Translations under genes and position numbers: made by a program | Source of the DNA: Meghimatium bilineatum | Taxonomy: Eukaryota > Mollusca > Gastropoda > Stylommatophora > Philomycidae | DNA: 64,000 nucleotides | Direction of reading: 5' to 3' | Assembly: GCA_034231615.1 (NCBI GenBank) | Contig: CM067298.1 | Span: 9,414,140-9,478,139 of the forward strand | The notes under the pieces: model-generated | The model's database searches: none | Told to the model about the DNA's origin: nothing | Seen by the model: the letters and a program-made list of their open reading frames with translations, nothing else | Shown: one piece after another, positions 1 to 10,299 of the stretch | Layout: each line of letters begins with the position of its first letter | Numbering within the stretch: the first letter of the stretch is position 1

Positions 1-380
1 AATATTAGCTCCAGTCCAGACCATGGACGTACATGCCAGAGTGTACCAGGTGCACGGGATATGAACAGGTGGCACATGGGATGTGATGAAAAGCAACTAT
101 GTGCAGGACGTGTTAATTCCCTGTCAGTGTCCAGACTTCAAACTTGTTTCGGGCAAAATTGTTAGAGCCCCCTTAGATGGCCGGGATTTCACAGCTGATT
201 TCCACACCCATCTGTGACCATGATCCACGGCTGGGTTGCCGTGGAGACCTGACAGGAAAGAGTGCTTGGCAGGAGAGATAAATCTAATGACTCCATTAAT
301 GAATGTTACGAAAAGGTAGGGAAAAACCCCAAACCCCTAGCTTGAACCCCACTGAGTAGGAGACTTCTCACAACATTACA
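1..380. other. Unannotated stretch
   Basis: No coding motif, tandem repeat or recognised mobile element is visible. The only open frames are short and carry no domain signature. Confidence 0.4.
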
Positions 381-390
381 TATCACTGAC

Positions 391-514
391 AGTTATGTGT
401 CATGCCAAAAGGCGCAGAAATCGCAGCAATGTTGTAAACTATGACACAACGCATTCCGTTCTCCGGACTACATCCTGCTAATCTGCATGAGTTTGAGAAC
501 GAACGCAGAAGAAG
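391..514 (+). repeat. Family B retroposon, 5'-truncated
   Basis: This copy keeps the B core and 3' end. It has the H1 stem TGTGTCAT (396-403) paired with ATGACACA (441-448), and an inner GCC-AAAA-GGC hairpin just after the first arm. The conserved block CTCCGGACTACATCCTGCTAA follows in slightly shortened form, then the terminal GAACGAACGCAGAAGAAG. The upstream head seen in long B copies (for example 61722-61960) is absent. Short ORFs here are chance frames. Confidence 0.75.
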
Positions 515-539
515 TCTTTCGGAGGTGCAACAAAAAAGT

Positions 540-650
540 CTTCCTGTACACGTCGCGGCGACATCTTTGGCAAAGCGGCCTTTATTTCCACAGCCAAAAA
601 GCCTCCCTGCACTACTTAACAGGAAAATGCAGTAACGAATTTTTTTTAAT
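540..650. repeat. Short dispersed segment shared with 26655-26750
   Basis: About 90 bp containing TTTATTTCCACAGCC and CTTAACAGGAAAA recurs near 26.7 kb with scattered differences. No terminal repeats or coding capacity are visible. A (GT)n run lies just downstream at about 700-718. Confidence 0.4.
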
Positions 651-784
651 TTTAAACTTTTCACTTCTGAAGGCTCGCAAGATACAATCCAAATAACGGA
701 GTGTGTGTGTGTGTGTGTAGCATCATGGTTCAAAATACGGCTGCTATAATTTCGGCTTTCCATCCCACACTTTCTACACAGGTC

Positions 785-1045
785 AAGGGGGCCGCATAGC
801 ATAGTGATTAGCGCACTTTCTTTGCATATGAGTGGTCCTGTGTTCATTCTCCAGTTGATCCGGAAATTTTCACACCGCAACAGCTCAGGGGTCGGCCTTT
901 ATTGGGCACCGGATTAATCCGGAAAATAAATGCAATGAGGGATGAGGGAGAGGAGTACCGTGCCTCATATAGCAGGGTCACTGAAAAGTGAGATTGCTAA
1001 CAACTCACACCCCTACGGCATTAATAAAAGGATGAACTTTGCTTT
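785..1045 (+). repeat. tRNA-derived SINE candidate
   Basis: The 5' end reads like a tRNA. A box A-like TAGCATAGTGATTAGCGCA at about 796-814 is followed about 30 nt later by a weak box B-like GTGTTCATTCTCC. A non-tRNA body runs on to an ATAAAAGGATGAAC end near 1040. The spacing suits an internal Pol III promoter. The copy looks old. Confidence 0.45.
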
Positions 1046-1078
1046 TACTTGAGTCAATATACTGCCTGTGTTGCCGGG

Positions 1079-1316
1079 ACCCACAAGGGGAGACGAGAAT
1101 AGTTCGCCGTAAGAGGCGAATAAGGAGGTTATGATTTGGAGTTGGCTGTCCCATCCCATCTAGGGTTAAAGGAACTATGCTGATGTGTTATACCGAAAGG
1201 CTAAAATATCGCCTTTCTCAGTTTAAAATAAAAGCTACGCTGTAAACCATGACATTTCATTTCGTTCTCCGGACTACATCCTCATAATCTGCAGACGTTT
1301 CGGAACGAACGCAGAA
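1079..1316 (+). repeat. Family B retroposon, long form
   Basis: The B head module (CGTAAGAGGCGAATAAGGAGG, then a block ending GGCTGTCCCATCCCAT) is joined to the B core and the terminal CGGAACGAACGCAGAA. H1 is decayed here: the first arm reads TGTGTTAT and the second ATGACATT. This copy shows that the head belongs to family B and is lost from short copies. Confidence 0.65.
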
Positions 1317-1370
1317 TTATCAATATATACGGAAACAGGTATAGGATATATTTGTTACCAGCACCATAAA

Positions 1371-1445
1371 CACATACTAGAAACGAGACAAGGCGATAGA
1401 CGACATTTCGACTAAAAACCCTTCATCAGGACGAGACAATACACA
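1371..1445 (-). repeat. Penelope-type terminal sequence, ribozyme-like
   Basis: Read on the minus strand it has CCTGATGA (1430-1423) and, 13 nt on, CGAAA ending at 1406. This is the order of the hammerhead CUGAUGA...GAAA core found in Penelope-like element terminal repeats. Related segments lie at 2143-2173, 10330-10390, 11100-11160, 35740-35810, 47349-47385 and 50156-50190. Stem II is weak here, so activity is unlikely. Confidence 0.4.
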
Positions 1446-2424
1446 TAAAGGGTCACTTTGATACATGCTGTTTCCTTCGCAAACCCACTCCCACCGTTAA
1501 TTAATGTTATTTCTTCTTTCATGCTTGGTAGGTGGCAGTTAACTATTCCCGACTCCCCCTTCGGGCCCCATTACTTCACATGCGGGTCAACATAGAAACG
1601 GCTGGTTTCTCACAACATAAAACTGCAGCTGGCATTCACCTTTACTCACACACCAAGGGTCAGAGAAGGGGCAGACGGGTATATCTAATCAGGTACTATT
1701 TCTTCGAAAAGTACAGCAACCACTGTTCCCACGGTAACCGGAATGTTCTCCACTCAAACTTCGTCTATGTCAGCTCTTCGCTCCATGCCCGGAGCATCTC
1801 ACCCCGTCTCCTTTGTGTTTGTGAACTTGCGTGTTTGTGTGCTAGGGTAACAAGAGAAACAGGTCAATGGAAACGTTGGTACACTTCCAAACTACTCTGC
1901 CAGTTACAATTAAAATGCCCTGGTCGGACGTAAAATGCCTGAGACAACCCCTATTGTCATGTGGGCACAGCGGGGCATGGAGCAGACACACAAGAAAAGG
2001 GAAACCCTACTACAGAAACTCAGGTAGTAGTTTTTTCCCCTATCCCAGGGAAATTAATATCAAACGTTTATCCATATCCATGAATGCGTGATAGCTCAGT
2101 TGTTAGTCTCTACTTGTCGTTTTTTATTTATATGTATGTTATCCTTGATAAGACCTTTCAGTCGAAACGTCGATTTGTGTACGTGCCTATGTTTGTTTTG
2201 TATTACTATAAAAACTTTATTACCCAGTTTCACGCTTTACCAGTTGTTAGTGAACTGGTTTCCTAGTCTGGTGTTCCAAGATTCAATAGTAAATATCTTT
2301 AAATCACCAGCTGATCCTAGGTCGACCCAGCCTAAAGAAATAGGTATCAGATCTAGGAAAGTAAAGGCGGCAGGCATGATGCCTACAACATCATCTCGTG
2401 TATGCAACAGGATTATGAAAAATA
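1446..2424. other. Non-coding stretch with one Penelope-type end
   Basis: Several open frames of 60-133 codons occur but show no domain signature. At 2143-2173 a TTGATAAGACC...GTCGAAACGTCGA segment matches the Penelope-type terminal motif on the plus strand. A tRNA box A-like GATAGCTCAGTTGTTAG at about 2089 has no matching box B. Nothing else is recognised. Confidence 0.35.
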
Positions 2425-3372
2425 CGTCGTAGATTCATCCTTGAATGAACACTCTGATCACCTACCGGTTTGCTGGACCTGTCCTAGATTCATCCTTGAA
2501 TTAACACTCAGATGATATTGATCTTATAGCTGGGTCAGAACAATCATTGCAAGAATTAACAGCAAAGTTGGAAAAAGTTACCAGCAAGTACGGATTGGAA
2601 ATCAATACAGATAAGAGCAAAATCTTGGTAAACAGCAGAGACACAGAAAACCAGACTAATATCGTGATGTATAAGCTTGAGGAGGTGAATACCTTCAAAT
2701 ACCTCGGATCCAGTATATGCAGCGATGGTAAATGCAAAGCAGAACTAAAAATAAGACTGGAGATGGCTTTAGCGTCCTTGTCAAGGCTAACTGTGATTTG
2801 GAAAAGCAACATCAGTGTTGGAGTGAAAATCAAACTGTATAAGTCGCTGGTGCTTTCTGTTGTGTTGTATAGTTGTGAGAGTTGGACACTCACTGCGGGC
2901 ATGGAGAGAAGATTACAGGCTTTCGAGTACAAATGCTACAGAAGAATTCTACGAATTTCCTATAGGGAACATAAGACCAATGTGTACGTAGGAAATAAAG
3001 TAGAGATGTGTGCAGGTGTTCAGGAGCCATTACTTTCAATAGTGAAACGACGAAAACTAGCATGGTTCGGACATGTATGCAGGCACGATTCCTTGTCAAA
3101 AACAATACTGCAGGGAACTGTCGAGGGTGAAGAAGCAGAGGAGGACAAATAAAGACATGGACAGACAACATCAAGGAATGGACAGGGCAATATATTTCCA
3201 CACTCATCCGCATCGCTGAGGATAGAATTCGCTGGAGGACTCTGTGTGCTGAAGCATCCAATGTGGTACCCCTACGACCCTGAAAAGTTATGGGTTTATT
3301 GACTGATTGATTGAACACTCAGATCTCCTACCGGTTTGCTGGACCCGTCGTATATTCACACTTGAATGAACA
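2425..3372. repeat. About 58-bp tandem unit split by an RTE insertion
   Basis: A unit with CATCCTTGAATGAACACT and CTACCGGTTTGCTGGACC appears at 2429-2484, partly at 2485-2513, and again from 3310 to 3372. The RTE tail at 2514-3313 lies inside the array. The sequence AACACTCAGAT occurs on both sides (2503-2513 and 3314-3324), an 11-bp target-site duplication. Confidence 0.65.
2508..3283 (+). pseudogene. RTE-like LINE, RT C-terminal half
   Basis: This is a 5'-truncated non-LTR reverse transcriptase. The open frame starts in the remnant of the catalytic motif (SDDIDLIAGS) and continues through KSKILV, FKYLGSSICSDG and YSCESWTLT to the family tail CYRRILRISYREHKTN and KRRKLAWFGHVCRHD. A one-base frameshift near 3130 moves the rest (KTWTDNIKEWTGQ...RIRWRTL) to another frame that stops at 3283. 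The 3' end is a short TTGATTGATTG repeat, as expected for RTE elements. Amino-terminal RT motifs and the endonuclease are missing, so the copy is dead. Confidence 0.85.
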
Positions 3373-3634
3373 CTTAAAATATCACAAATCTCAATGAATA
3401 CATCCTCTGAGATTATCACTCTGTTTACTTTATCCATGCTATGAAATGGTATGGATAAAATTGATATCTCGACGACGGCATTGGTTTCAACGAAAACTCT
3501 GATTTTATTTGATTAGATGATTTTGGGAACATATTCTGCCTGATATCTGACATCAAGAAAGAATGATCAGATGCCTAGTCTTCAATGCCGTAGAAATATA
3601 GTGTTGGTTATGTAACAGTACTTTGTGCAGACAT
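3373..3634. other. Unannotated stretch
   Basis: AT-rich, with no recognised gene or repeat. Confidence 0.35.
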
Positions 3635-3957
3635 CCAATGAAAATCACAGGAACAGTCAAATGTCATCACTGTATAATTGACGAAATATATTTAGTGGCA
3701 GGGACGACCGCAATTTAAGACATATTTCATAATGGAAACCCAGAATCTCTAAATGTGTCATTTGATTATTATCGACATTTTCAAGATGATTATACTTTGC
3801 AGGGCATGCAACGAAAATCTAAGGAATACTAAAATGAGTCGTTTTAAAAAGTTTGATTTTCCACTAGCCAATACGTCTCATATTGTAGATGTTCATGTAC
3901 CACAGAGTCTATCATCAAGTATATAGGGTAATTGACTTTTACCGTGATTTTCATTGG
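3635..3957. mobile_element. Inverted-repeat (MITE-like) element
   Basis: CCAATGAAAATCAC at the left faces GTGATTTTCATTGG at the right (3944-3957). The inverted match continues inward less perfectly (AGTCAA versus TTGACT). No ORF spans the roughly 320 bp. A related short foldback lies at 16377-16469. No TSD could be defined. Confidence 0.45.
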
Positions 3958-4009
3958 TTGACGACACACTAGTATACAAAGCGACCAATAAAAATAACGG
4001 ATAGTCATC

Positions 4010-4350
4010 ATAAAGTGCTGTCTCCGCAACGAAGGTTGGCTGCAACGGACTTGCAACTCTTGGATTAGTGGCCCTCAGCTAGACTAATCTGTCCATCACG
4101 ATATGTTTTTCTCCCACTTGTATTTATGCCTACCACTTAATCGCATCCTCTCGACTTTACGTCCAATAAAGGTCCTCAACAATGTGTCATATATTTTAAT
4201 ATGTCCAAAATACTGTATTTGTTTGATCTTTATTTCCTTTAATAGTTCTGTTTTTATACGACTTGTTGTTAGAACCTCTTTGTTCGTTGTCTTCTCTTTC
4301 CGTAACGTTCTCCCTATTCTTCTATTTGTCCACGTACACACACAAATCAC
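4010..4350 (-). pseudogene. RTE-like LINE 3' tail
   Basis: The minus strand encodes the extreme C-terminus of an RTE-type protein: NRRIGRTLRKEKTTNKEVL, then KEIKIKQIQYFGHIK and a basic RLSGRHKYKWEKNIS block. The nearly identical tail at 32570-32835 fixes the family. A 3' UTR with GTTGCAGCCAACCTTCGTTG follows, running down to about 4010. The RT catalytic region is absent. Confidence 0.75.
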
Positions 4351-4701
4351 GGGAATGAAATCTCAAATAGCATCACGTTTGAATACTGGTACCGATAAAT
4401 CTACATGACTATGGGGGATTCGATACCGCCATGTAATGAGCAATAGGTTATGCGTTCCACGAATGTCAAGTAATGGCGATATCGATACGCGTGCTGAATG
4501 AGACACTGTTTGGTCGATGGTCAACCCTAGACCGTGGACACTATAAAAACTGTAGAGCGGTGTGTAGACATTTGAAGAGATTTGGTTATGTCACTTTAGT
4601 GTCACCTGTTGTCATACTCGCACATAAACTTACAAGAACGGTCAGCTAACCTCACAGCACATGTCAGTTATCCTCGCACATAAATGTACAGTAGCAGTGA
4701 C
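4351..4701. other. Unannotated stretch
   Basis: No gene or recognised element. From about 4600 the sequence drifts into degenerate copies of the downstream minisatellite unit. Confidence 0.35.
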
Positions 4702-5330
4702 CAGCTATCCTTCACATACACAAACTTCCATTAGTCCCTAGTTATCCTTCATGAACACAAACTTCCATTAGTCCCCCGTTATCCTACACGAACACGAACT
4801 TCCATTAGTCCCCAACTATCCTTCGCGAACACACACTTCTTTAGTTCCTAGTTATCCTCCCCGAACACAAACTTCCGTTAGTTTCCAGCTATCCTTCACG
4901 AACAGACTTCTTAAGTTCCCTGTTATCCTCCCAGAACACAAACTTCCATTAGTTCCCAGCTATCCTTCACGAACACAAACTTCCATTAGTTCCCAGCATT
5001 CCTCCCCGTACACAAACTTCCATTAGTTTCCATCTATCCTTCACATACACAAACTTCCATTAGTCCCTAGTTATCCTCCCCGAACACAAACTTCCATTAG
5101 TTCTCAGCTATCCTTCACGAACAGACTTCTTTAGTTCCCAGTTATCCTCCCCGAACACAAACTTCCATTAGTTCCCAGCTATCCTTCACATACACAAACT
5201 TCCATTAGTTCCCAGCTATCCTTCACATACACAAACTTCCATTAGTTCCCAGCTATCCTTCGCGTACACAAACTTCCATCAGTTCCCAGCTATCCTTCGC
5301 GTACACAAACTTCCATCAGCTCCTTGCTGT
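4702..5330. repeat. Minisatellite, about 37-bp unit
   Basis: About 17 head-to-tail copies of a unit with CTATCCTTCAC and ACAAACTTCCATTAGTTCC. Units differ by substitutions and small indels (one subtype ends GAACAGACTTCTTTAGTTCC). No unique spacers separate them. The frame is broken by stops, so it is not a coding repeat. Confidence 0.9.
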
Positions 5331-5794
5331 ACATAAATTACTGCTAACACATTAAGGTTTTGCGCGCCACAGCAGATGCATGCGCCAGTCCCAACTGCAA
5401 ACTGACGCAATCATGCATTGATACGATAGCGCTGATACATCGACCTCACACGGACAAAAATCTGGCTATGAGAAAATATTGTCATTCAATAAGGTCTTAA
5501 CGAAGACAGTTGTAATACACATCTTTCTCATTTGCATGCAATTTCAGACGTGAATATGTAACGAAGATTAACAGAAACGAATAAAAATATTTACACGGGG
5601 GGGGGGGGGGGGGGGGGGAGCGCTCTCACAGGCCACAGAAAAGTAACTATTTAAATATCTAATGAGAAGATACATTTTTTTTAAACAGCCCTGAAGAAGA
5701 TTGGCAAGCTGTTTTAGGTTCCAAGAGGGCAATGATAGACAAAACATTTCAGACCTATTATCCTACATAGCAGTTTCTGACATCATCTGCGCGC
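5331..5794. other. Non-coding stretch with a 22-G run
   Basis: An uninterrupted run of 22 G lies at 5597-5618. No gene is seen on either side. Confidence 0.6.
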
Positions 5795-6195
5795 TGTCTC
5801 AAAACTCCTGCAGATTAGCAGGATGTTGTCCAGCGAGTGGAATGCATTGTATCGTCGTTCACATATTTGCTGAAATATATGCGCCTTTCCGCCGAAGACG
5901 GATGTGTCGGGCCATTGGCGCAAATAAAACGGCGACACAACGCATTTCCATTCTCTGGACTGCATTCTGCTGGAAATCTAGTAGGACATGTCCTGCTACA
6001 AGAGAATTCAGCAGGAGTTTGAGAATGTACGCTGAAGAAGAAATATGCGCCTTTCGGCCTGACATATCCGAGTTCAGCGTGGCATCTAGGTCACTTTGTC
6101 CATGTGATAGGACAGCCAACTCATCCACCCTCCTTCCCATGCGTGAAAAGTAAACAGTGTTGCTATTCTTTCTGTCCTTTCGGGACCTGGCAACA
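5795..6195 (-). repeat. Family B retroposon split by an A insertion
   Basis: The minus-strand B copy has its 3' part at 5795-5889 and its core and head at 6043-6195. The head includes the antisense of the ATGCATG and TTGCTATTCTTT...GTCC blocks. The split falls in the H1 loop. The sequence ATATGCGCCTTTC occurs on both sides of the inserted A element, so this B was resident before A arrived. Confidence 0.8.
5890..6042 (+). mobile_element. Family A retroposon, full length, perfect 13-bp TSD
   Basis: A 153-bp SINE-like unit bounded by ATATGCGCCTTTC at 5877-5889 and 6043-6055. It begins CGCCGAAGACGGATG and ends in a GAAGAAGAA tail. The H1 stem is TGTGTCG (5903-5909) with CGACACA (5933-5939), enclosing GCC-ATT-GGC. 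A second hairpin (H2) has CTGCTGGA and TTCAGCAGG arms around an AGGACATGTCCT palindrome. The 3' simple-repeat tail and variable TSD indicate target-primed reverse transcription. Confidence 0.9.
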
Positions 6196-6964
6196 CACGG
6201 GCGATTTCTGACATTTAAAAGTTGGGAAGGGGTGGACTTTTAATCCATTCATAATGGCAACATTGGTTGTGACTCGCGACCACCTAAGATTTTGACGTGT
6301 CTTTAGACGCCATTAGTAGCCAATGGATACACCATCCCTTCCAAATTAGGCTTTCTGTATCATATCTACTGAAAAAATAGCATGGTAATGAGACAAATCG
6401 ATATTTCTGAAGCACAACGTATACATTCACTAAGATCAGCAGAATAATTCAATCTACCAAAAGTAAAATAACATAGTTGCCATTATAAATCAATGCTCAT
6501 CTAAATAATAGTGTATCATATCTCCAGCTTGTTAATATTCTAAGGATCAGCTGCGCGGATAGAGCACATGTGTTCAGCGAGTCGAGCTTGCCGATACTTC
6601 CTTCTGCTCAGCAGACGGCATTACTGACAGCTGTGATGCGTACTGAGGACTCCCAAATCAATACTAGTGAGAGCAGCTGAGAAAGAAAACGGGGTTAGAT
6701 ATTGATGAATGTGGGTTGATTAACACGGATGTGCTGGACCGAAAAGAGCAAATATCGTGGCTTTGCTGCAATCTAGTAGCAAAGCACACTTATTTGTTAC
6801 AGACCGAACTAATTTAACTCAAATAATTCTTCAACGAAACGTTGTAGCATATTCTATTCAGAATATAGCCAACAACCCAGCGGTTTTTGCTGTAGTACCT
6901 TTCTATGCAATATAAATACGCTCAGTAATTTGCCATTACTTTCTGAACAGTTCCGATGAACATT
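6196..6964. other. Mostly unannotated; one B/C-like core at 6721-6790
   Basis: From 6721 a segment resembles the B/C core: GGATGTGCTGGACCGAAAAG, with TGTGCT (6730-6735) able to pair with AGCACA (6783-6788). A tRNA box A-like CAGCTGCGCGGATAGAGCAC lies at about 6548. No gene is recognised. Confidence 0.4.
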
Positions 6965-7037
6965 TGCGTACGGATTTGAACAAGGTACCTTAGCCGAGTG
7001 AGACGTGTTGTGTACCATTCCGCCACATAACCGCAAC
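6965..7037 (-). repeat. tRNA-like SINE head, target of the I-like LINE
   Basis: On the minus strand a box A-like GTGGCGGAATGGTA is followed by anticodon-arm-like sequence and a box B-like TTGTTCAAATCC. This resembles a Pol III promoter of a tRNA-derived SINE or a decayed tRNA. The I-like LINE inserted at its 5' edge, duplicating ATAACCGCAAC. Confidence 0.4.
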
Positions 7038-8959
7038 TTCTTCTTCTTCTTCTTTCGTTCGCTAATAATCTGCAGTGTTGTTTCTTGTATAAATTGGACA
7101 GTGTTTTCCATTTCTTGTTTTGTACCATAAAGTTTAACATTCATTGGTGTATCAGAAGGCCAGTATGTGCATCTTAATGTGTCATAGTTTGCACATTCTT
7201 GAAGGATATGTTCTGAAGTATAGTTGACTTGTCCACAATTACACTTTGCTGGTGTGCCAATTTTAAATTTTGCATACATATGGCTGTTTAGTCTATTGTG
7301 TCCAGTTCTCAGTCGAAATATGATGACCTGTTCTTGTCTGTTAAGTAGGTGGTAGTCGTCCCGTGGAGGTAAGTTAGGCTTTCGTTGTGCCTTTATCATG
7401 GATTTCTTTTGGTGATAGCTGATTGGTACATCCGGTTGCTGCATGTTAGCACCTTCCTTGGCGAGTTGATCAGCTCTCTCATTTCCTGCTATTCCACAGT
7501 GTGATGGAATCCATTGCAGTATAACTCTACACCTATTTTGTACTATGGACTCTGGACTCTTTTATGGACTATGGACTCTTTTTATGGACTGGATTCTTTT
7601 AACACTGAAATTTTATTGGATTGTAATGCCTCTAGTACTGACCTTGCATCTGTAAGTATTACAATAGGGTGTGAGGTCCTGTCCAATGTTAACAGTTTCT
7701 CTGCAGCTGTATAAATAGCTTTGACTTCAGTCATAGTTATTGCAGTAATTCCCTGTTGGTATACAAGTGGTATCAGTGGTGACATCTGGGTATTCTACAT
7801 ACACACCATTTCCTCCATTTTTTAACTGAATTCTGTGCTGATCCATCTGTGTATACTCTGGTCCATAGATCACTTGGGTAAACATCACCAAGGAAACTAA
7901 GAGCTGCTACTCTTTTCTGCAGATTATTCTGATGTCATCCCCATGCACACCTGCTACTGCTGTTTGGATGGTCACTGGTAGGCATGTCCGTTTTCCCCAT
8001 GGGGTGTGTTCTGGTTGAGATGTCAGTGGTATTGTTACCTCTGTCAGATCCGATACCTGTCAACGTAGACGCTTGGCCTGGTGTATGAAGCTGCTTCTTT
8101 TAAACCGCCCTTGTGACAGATTCTGGAATCTTTCCTTCATTGGGTGACTATGGTGGGAAAGAAACTTTTCTCCATGAATTATAATTTTAGTATCTCTACG
8201 CTCTTTCAATGACTGCATCCCTTCGATATTCTGCATTTCTATGATTGGTGTGGATCTCATTGCGCCTGTAATGATTCTAAGTGCTTGGTTCTGTACTCTA
8301 TCTAGGTTTTGTAGTGTAGTGTTTGATGATGAACTCCATGCTGTAGAACCATATTCCAAGTGTGGTCGAATGGCTTGTTGGTATACATTTTTTATAATTC
8401 TTTCATTAGCTCCCCAAGTTGTCCCACTCAGTTTTCTTAGTATAGCTATCTTCCTTTTAGCCTTTGTTTCTGCTTTGCTGATATGATGTTTCCATGTCAT
8501 TTTGGCATCAAATGTTACACCAAAATATGTGGGTTGGTCATCTAATTTTAAGATAGTTTTATTTACATAGATGTTTCCTGCTCTTTGTTTTGGTGAAAGT
8601 GTAAAAAGGGTTGTTGCTGACTTCTCTATATTGATACTTACACACCATTTGTCAGCCCAATTAGTCAAAATGTCCATGGCTCTCTGAAGCATTTTTGTGG
8701 CAACCATGGCGCTCTCATGTATGCACCATAGAACCAAGTCATCTGCATATAGTGCTGCCTTAGTTCCACATGGTATTTCTTCAATTAGATCATTGATAAA
8801 TATGAGAAAAAGAGTGGGTGATAGAACTCCTCCTTGAGGCACTCCATGGCGTAGTAATACTTTCCTACTTTTTTTGCCATTTACTTGTACTCTGGCTCTT
8901 CTATTGTGAAGAAAGGCTTTAGTCCATCTATACATATTTCCACATATCTTGTAGTTTCT
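7038..8959 (-). mobile_element. I-like LINE, 5'-truncated, RT + RNase H + Zn motif
   Basis: The perfect 11-bp duplication ATAACCGCAAC (7027-7037 and 8960-8970) bounds the copy. On the minus strand a 291-residue RT ORF (8935-8060) carries GVPQGGVLSP and YADDLVLW. A broken RNase H follows (YTDGSA near 7840, then VILTDARSVLEAL). The C-terminal domain (7444 downward) has IFRLRTGHNRL and a CNCG...EHILQEC zinc-knuckle-like motif. The 3' end is AGCGAACGAAAGAAGAAG. The domain order matches RNase H-bearing I-superfamily LINEs. Frameshifts and stops separate the domains, and a TATGGACTCTTTT microrepeat has expanded inside RNase H (7530-7600). ORF1 and the endonuclease are missing. Confidence 0.9.
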
Positions 8960-8970
8960 ATAACCGCAAC

Positions 8971-9613
8971 GAAACAGAGGTTCTCAATGCGCAGAGTATT
9001 TATTTATTTGTTCTCGCGTTTCCCCGAATGTACCATGTACCTCTTAAAAGAGCAACAATGTACACTGTAGAGAGTATCTTTCAAAGCACGTAACGACAAC
9101 AATGCTTATAGCCTCAGATAAAAATGAATGATAGACCTCACGGCTCTATTTCGAACCCACAACCTTACAGTACAGGCAGCATCACTGCTGTCTTGTATAA
9201 TAGTTAGTTAGTCGTTGGATCATCGTCATTGCACTCCGGACAAGTCCATAGGTGCTCAGATCTTTCCTTGAGTGTATCCGCCATTACACGTTGACTGACA
9301 GTCCCAGTACGTTGTTGATTGACCATCATTCTTTTTCGCCCACGAAAACTCTCCTTTCTAGCGACACCACATTTCAAACCAAGTTCCTTTATTCTAATCA
9401 TGGAACAACAGTCATCGTCGCTTGTACAGTCATTTGTTCGTGAGTTTTCACGTAGGGCATTCAAAATGTTTGCCCGATCCATCGCTCCACTAACAGCCGT
9501 AGAAGCAGCACTTCAATATGTGCCCCCCCCCCCCAACGGTACAAGTACGACCAAAATCGGCATAGTTTATAGAAAAATGTCAAATTCAACCTATTTATTT
9601 AATATATTTATTT
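8971..9613. other. Unannotated; orphan 92-codon ORF on the minus strand
   Basis: The minus ORF at 9482-9204 ends in WTCPECNDDDPTTN, a lone CxxC, with no recognised family. On the minus strand near 9195-9125 a GGTTGTGGGTTCGAA box B-like segment suggests another tRNA-derived SINE head. A C-run lies at about 9523. Confidence 0.3.
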
Positions 9614-9760
9614 GACGTTTATTCTCACACTCCCGCCGGATCTCTTGTAACAGGACAATGTTCCTACTAGATTTCCAGCACGATGTAGTCCAGACAACAT
9701 AAATGCGTTGTGTCTCGTTTTATTTTGCGCCAATTGCCCCGACACATCTGAGTTCAGGCG
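9614..9760 (-). repeat. Family A retroposon, decayed
   Basis: Antisense A copy with CTCCCGCCGGATCTCTTG, TAGATTTCCAGC and GCGTTGTGTC. The H1 arms read TGTGTCTCG and CCGACACA, slightly out of register. The GAAGAAG tail is eroded. Confidence 0.75.
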
Positions 9761-10299
9761 TTATTTGGTATACTAGAAAACAGTTGTGCTGACGTCCATT
9801 TTTTTCCAACTCCCCCCCCCCCTCCCTCCAAGTCAACATTTGTCAGATCCTCATCCCCCTAGTTGATCTAATTTATGAACCTCCTCAGAACTGTACTGCA
9901 GATTTTCTTAGTATGATGTAATTCTTCGTAATGTCGCCCATTGAATTTATTTTGATTGGTACCAGCCTGATGAGGACACCTCTCTGCATCATAGCACGGC
10001 ACCGCCCTGGACATCCCCTAAAGGACGAAGACCATAGAAACTCAAGGAATGACGAATTGACCACTCATGTTTCCTATACCGGGCGGTAGAGTTCTACTTT
10101 CAGCTCCGGGGGGGGGGGGGGGATGTCTCTCAGCAATCTATTTTATGGGGAGTTTACTCGGAGTGTTTATTAGCTCTAGATGATTGTTTTATTCATGTTC
10201 TGGCTGTGTATGGTGAAATGCTAGTCGCTGATCAGTCTTCTACTCGGGAGAGAATTTTGCCATGATTTTCATGAATATCGACTCATTTTGTTTGCTAAA
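9761..10299. other. Unannotated stretch
   Basis: Poly-C and poly-G runs lie near 9815 and 10110. No gene or recognised element. Confidence 0.35.

Noticed and set aside
2088-2432. Open frame of 114 codons as a possible gene
   Set aside because: It covers a Penelope-type end and has no domain, splice signals or composition bias.
4702-5330. CRISPR-like or coding repeat
   Set aside because: Units abut directly, vary throughout and contain stops in all frames.
7514-7714. Plus-strand ORF with a YGLWTLLWTMDS repeat
   Set aside because: It is the antisense of the RNase H region containing an expanded TATGGACTC microrepeat.
9204-9482. 92-codon ORF ending in CPEC as a zinc-finger gene
   Set aside because: A single CxxC without a second pair or any neighbouring exon is not enough evidence.
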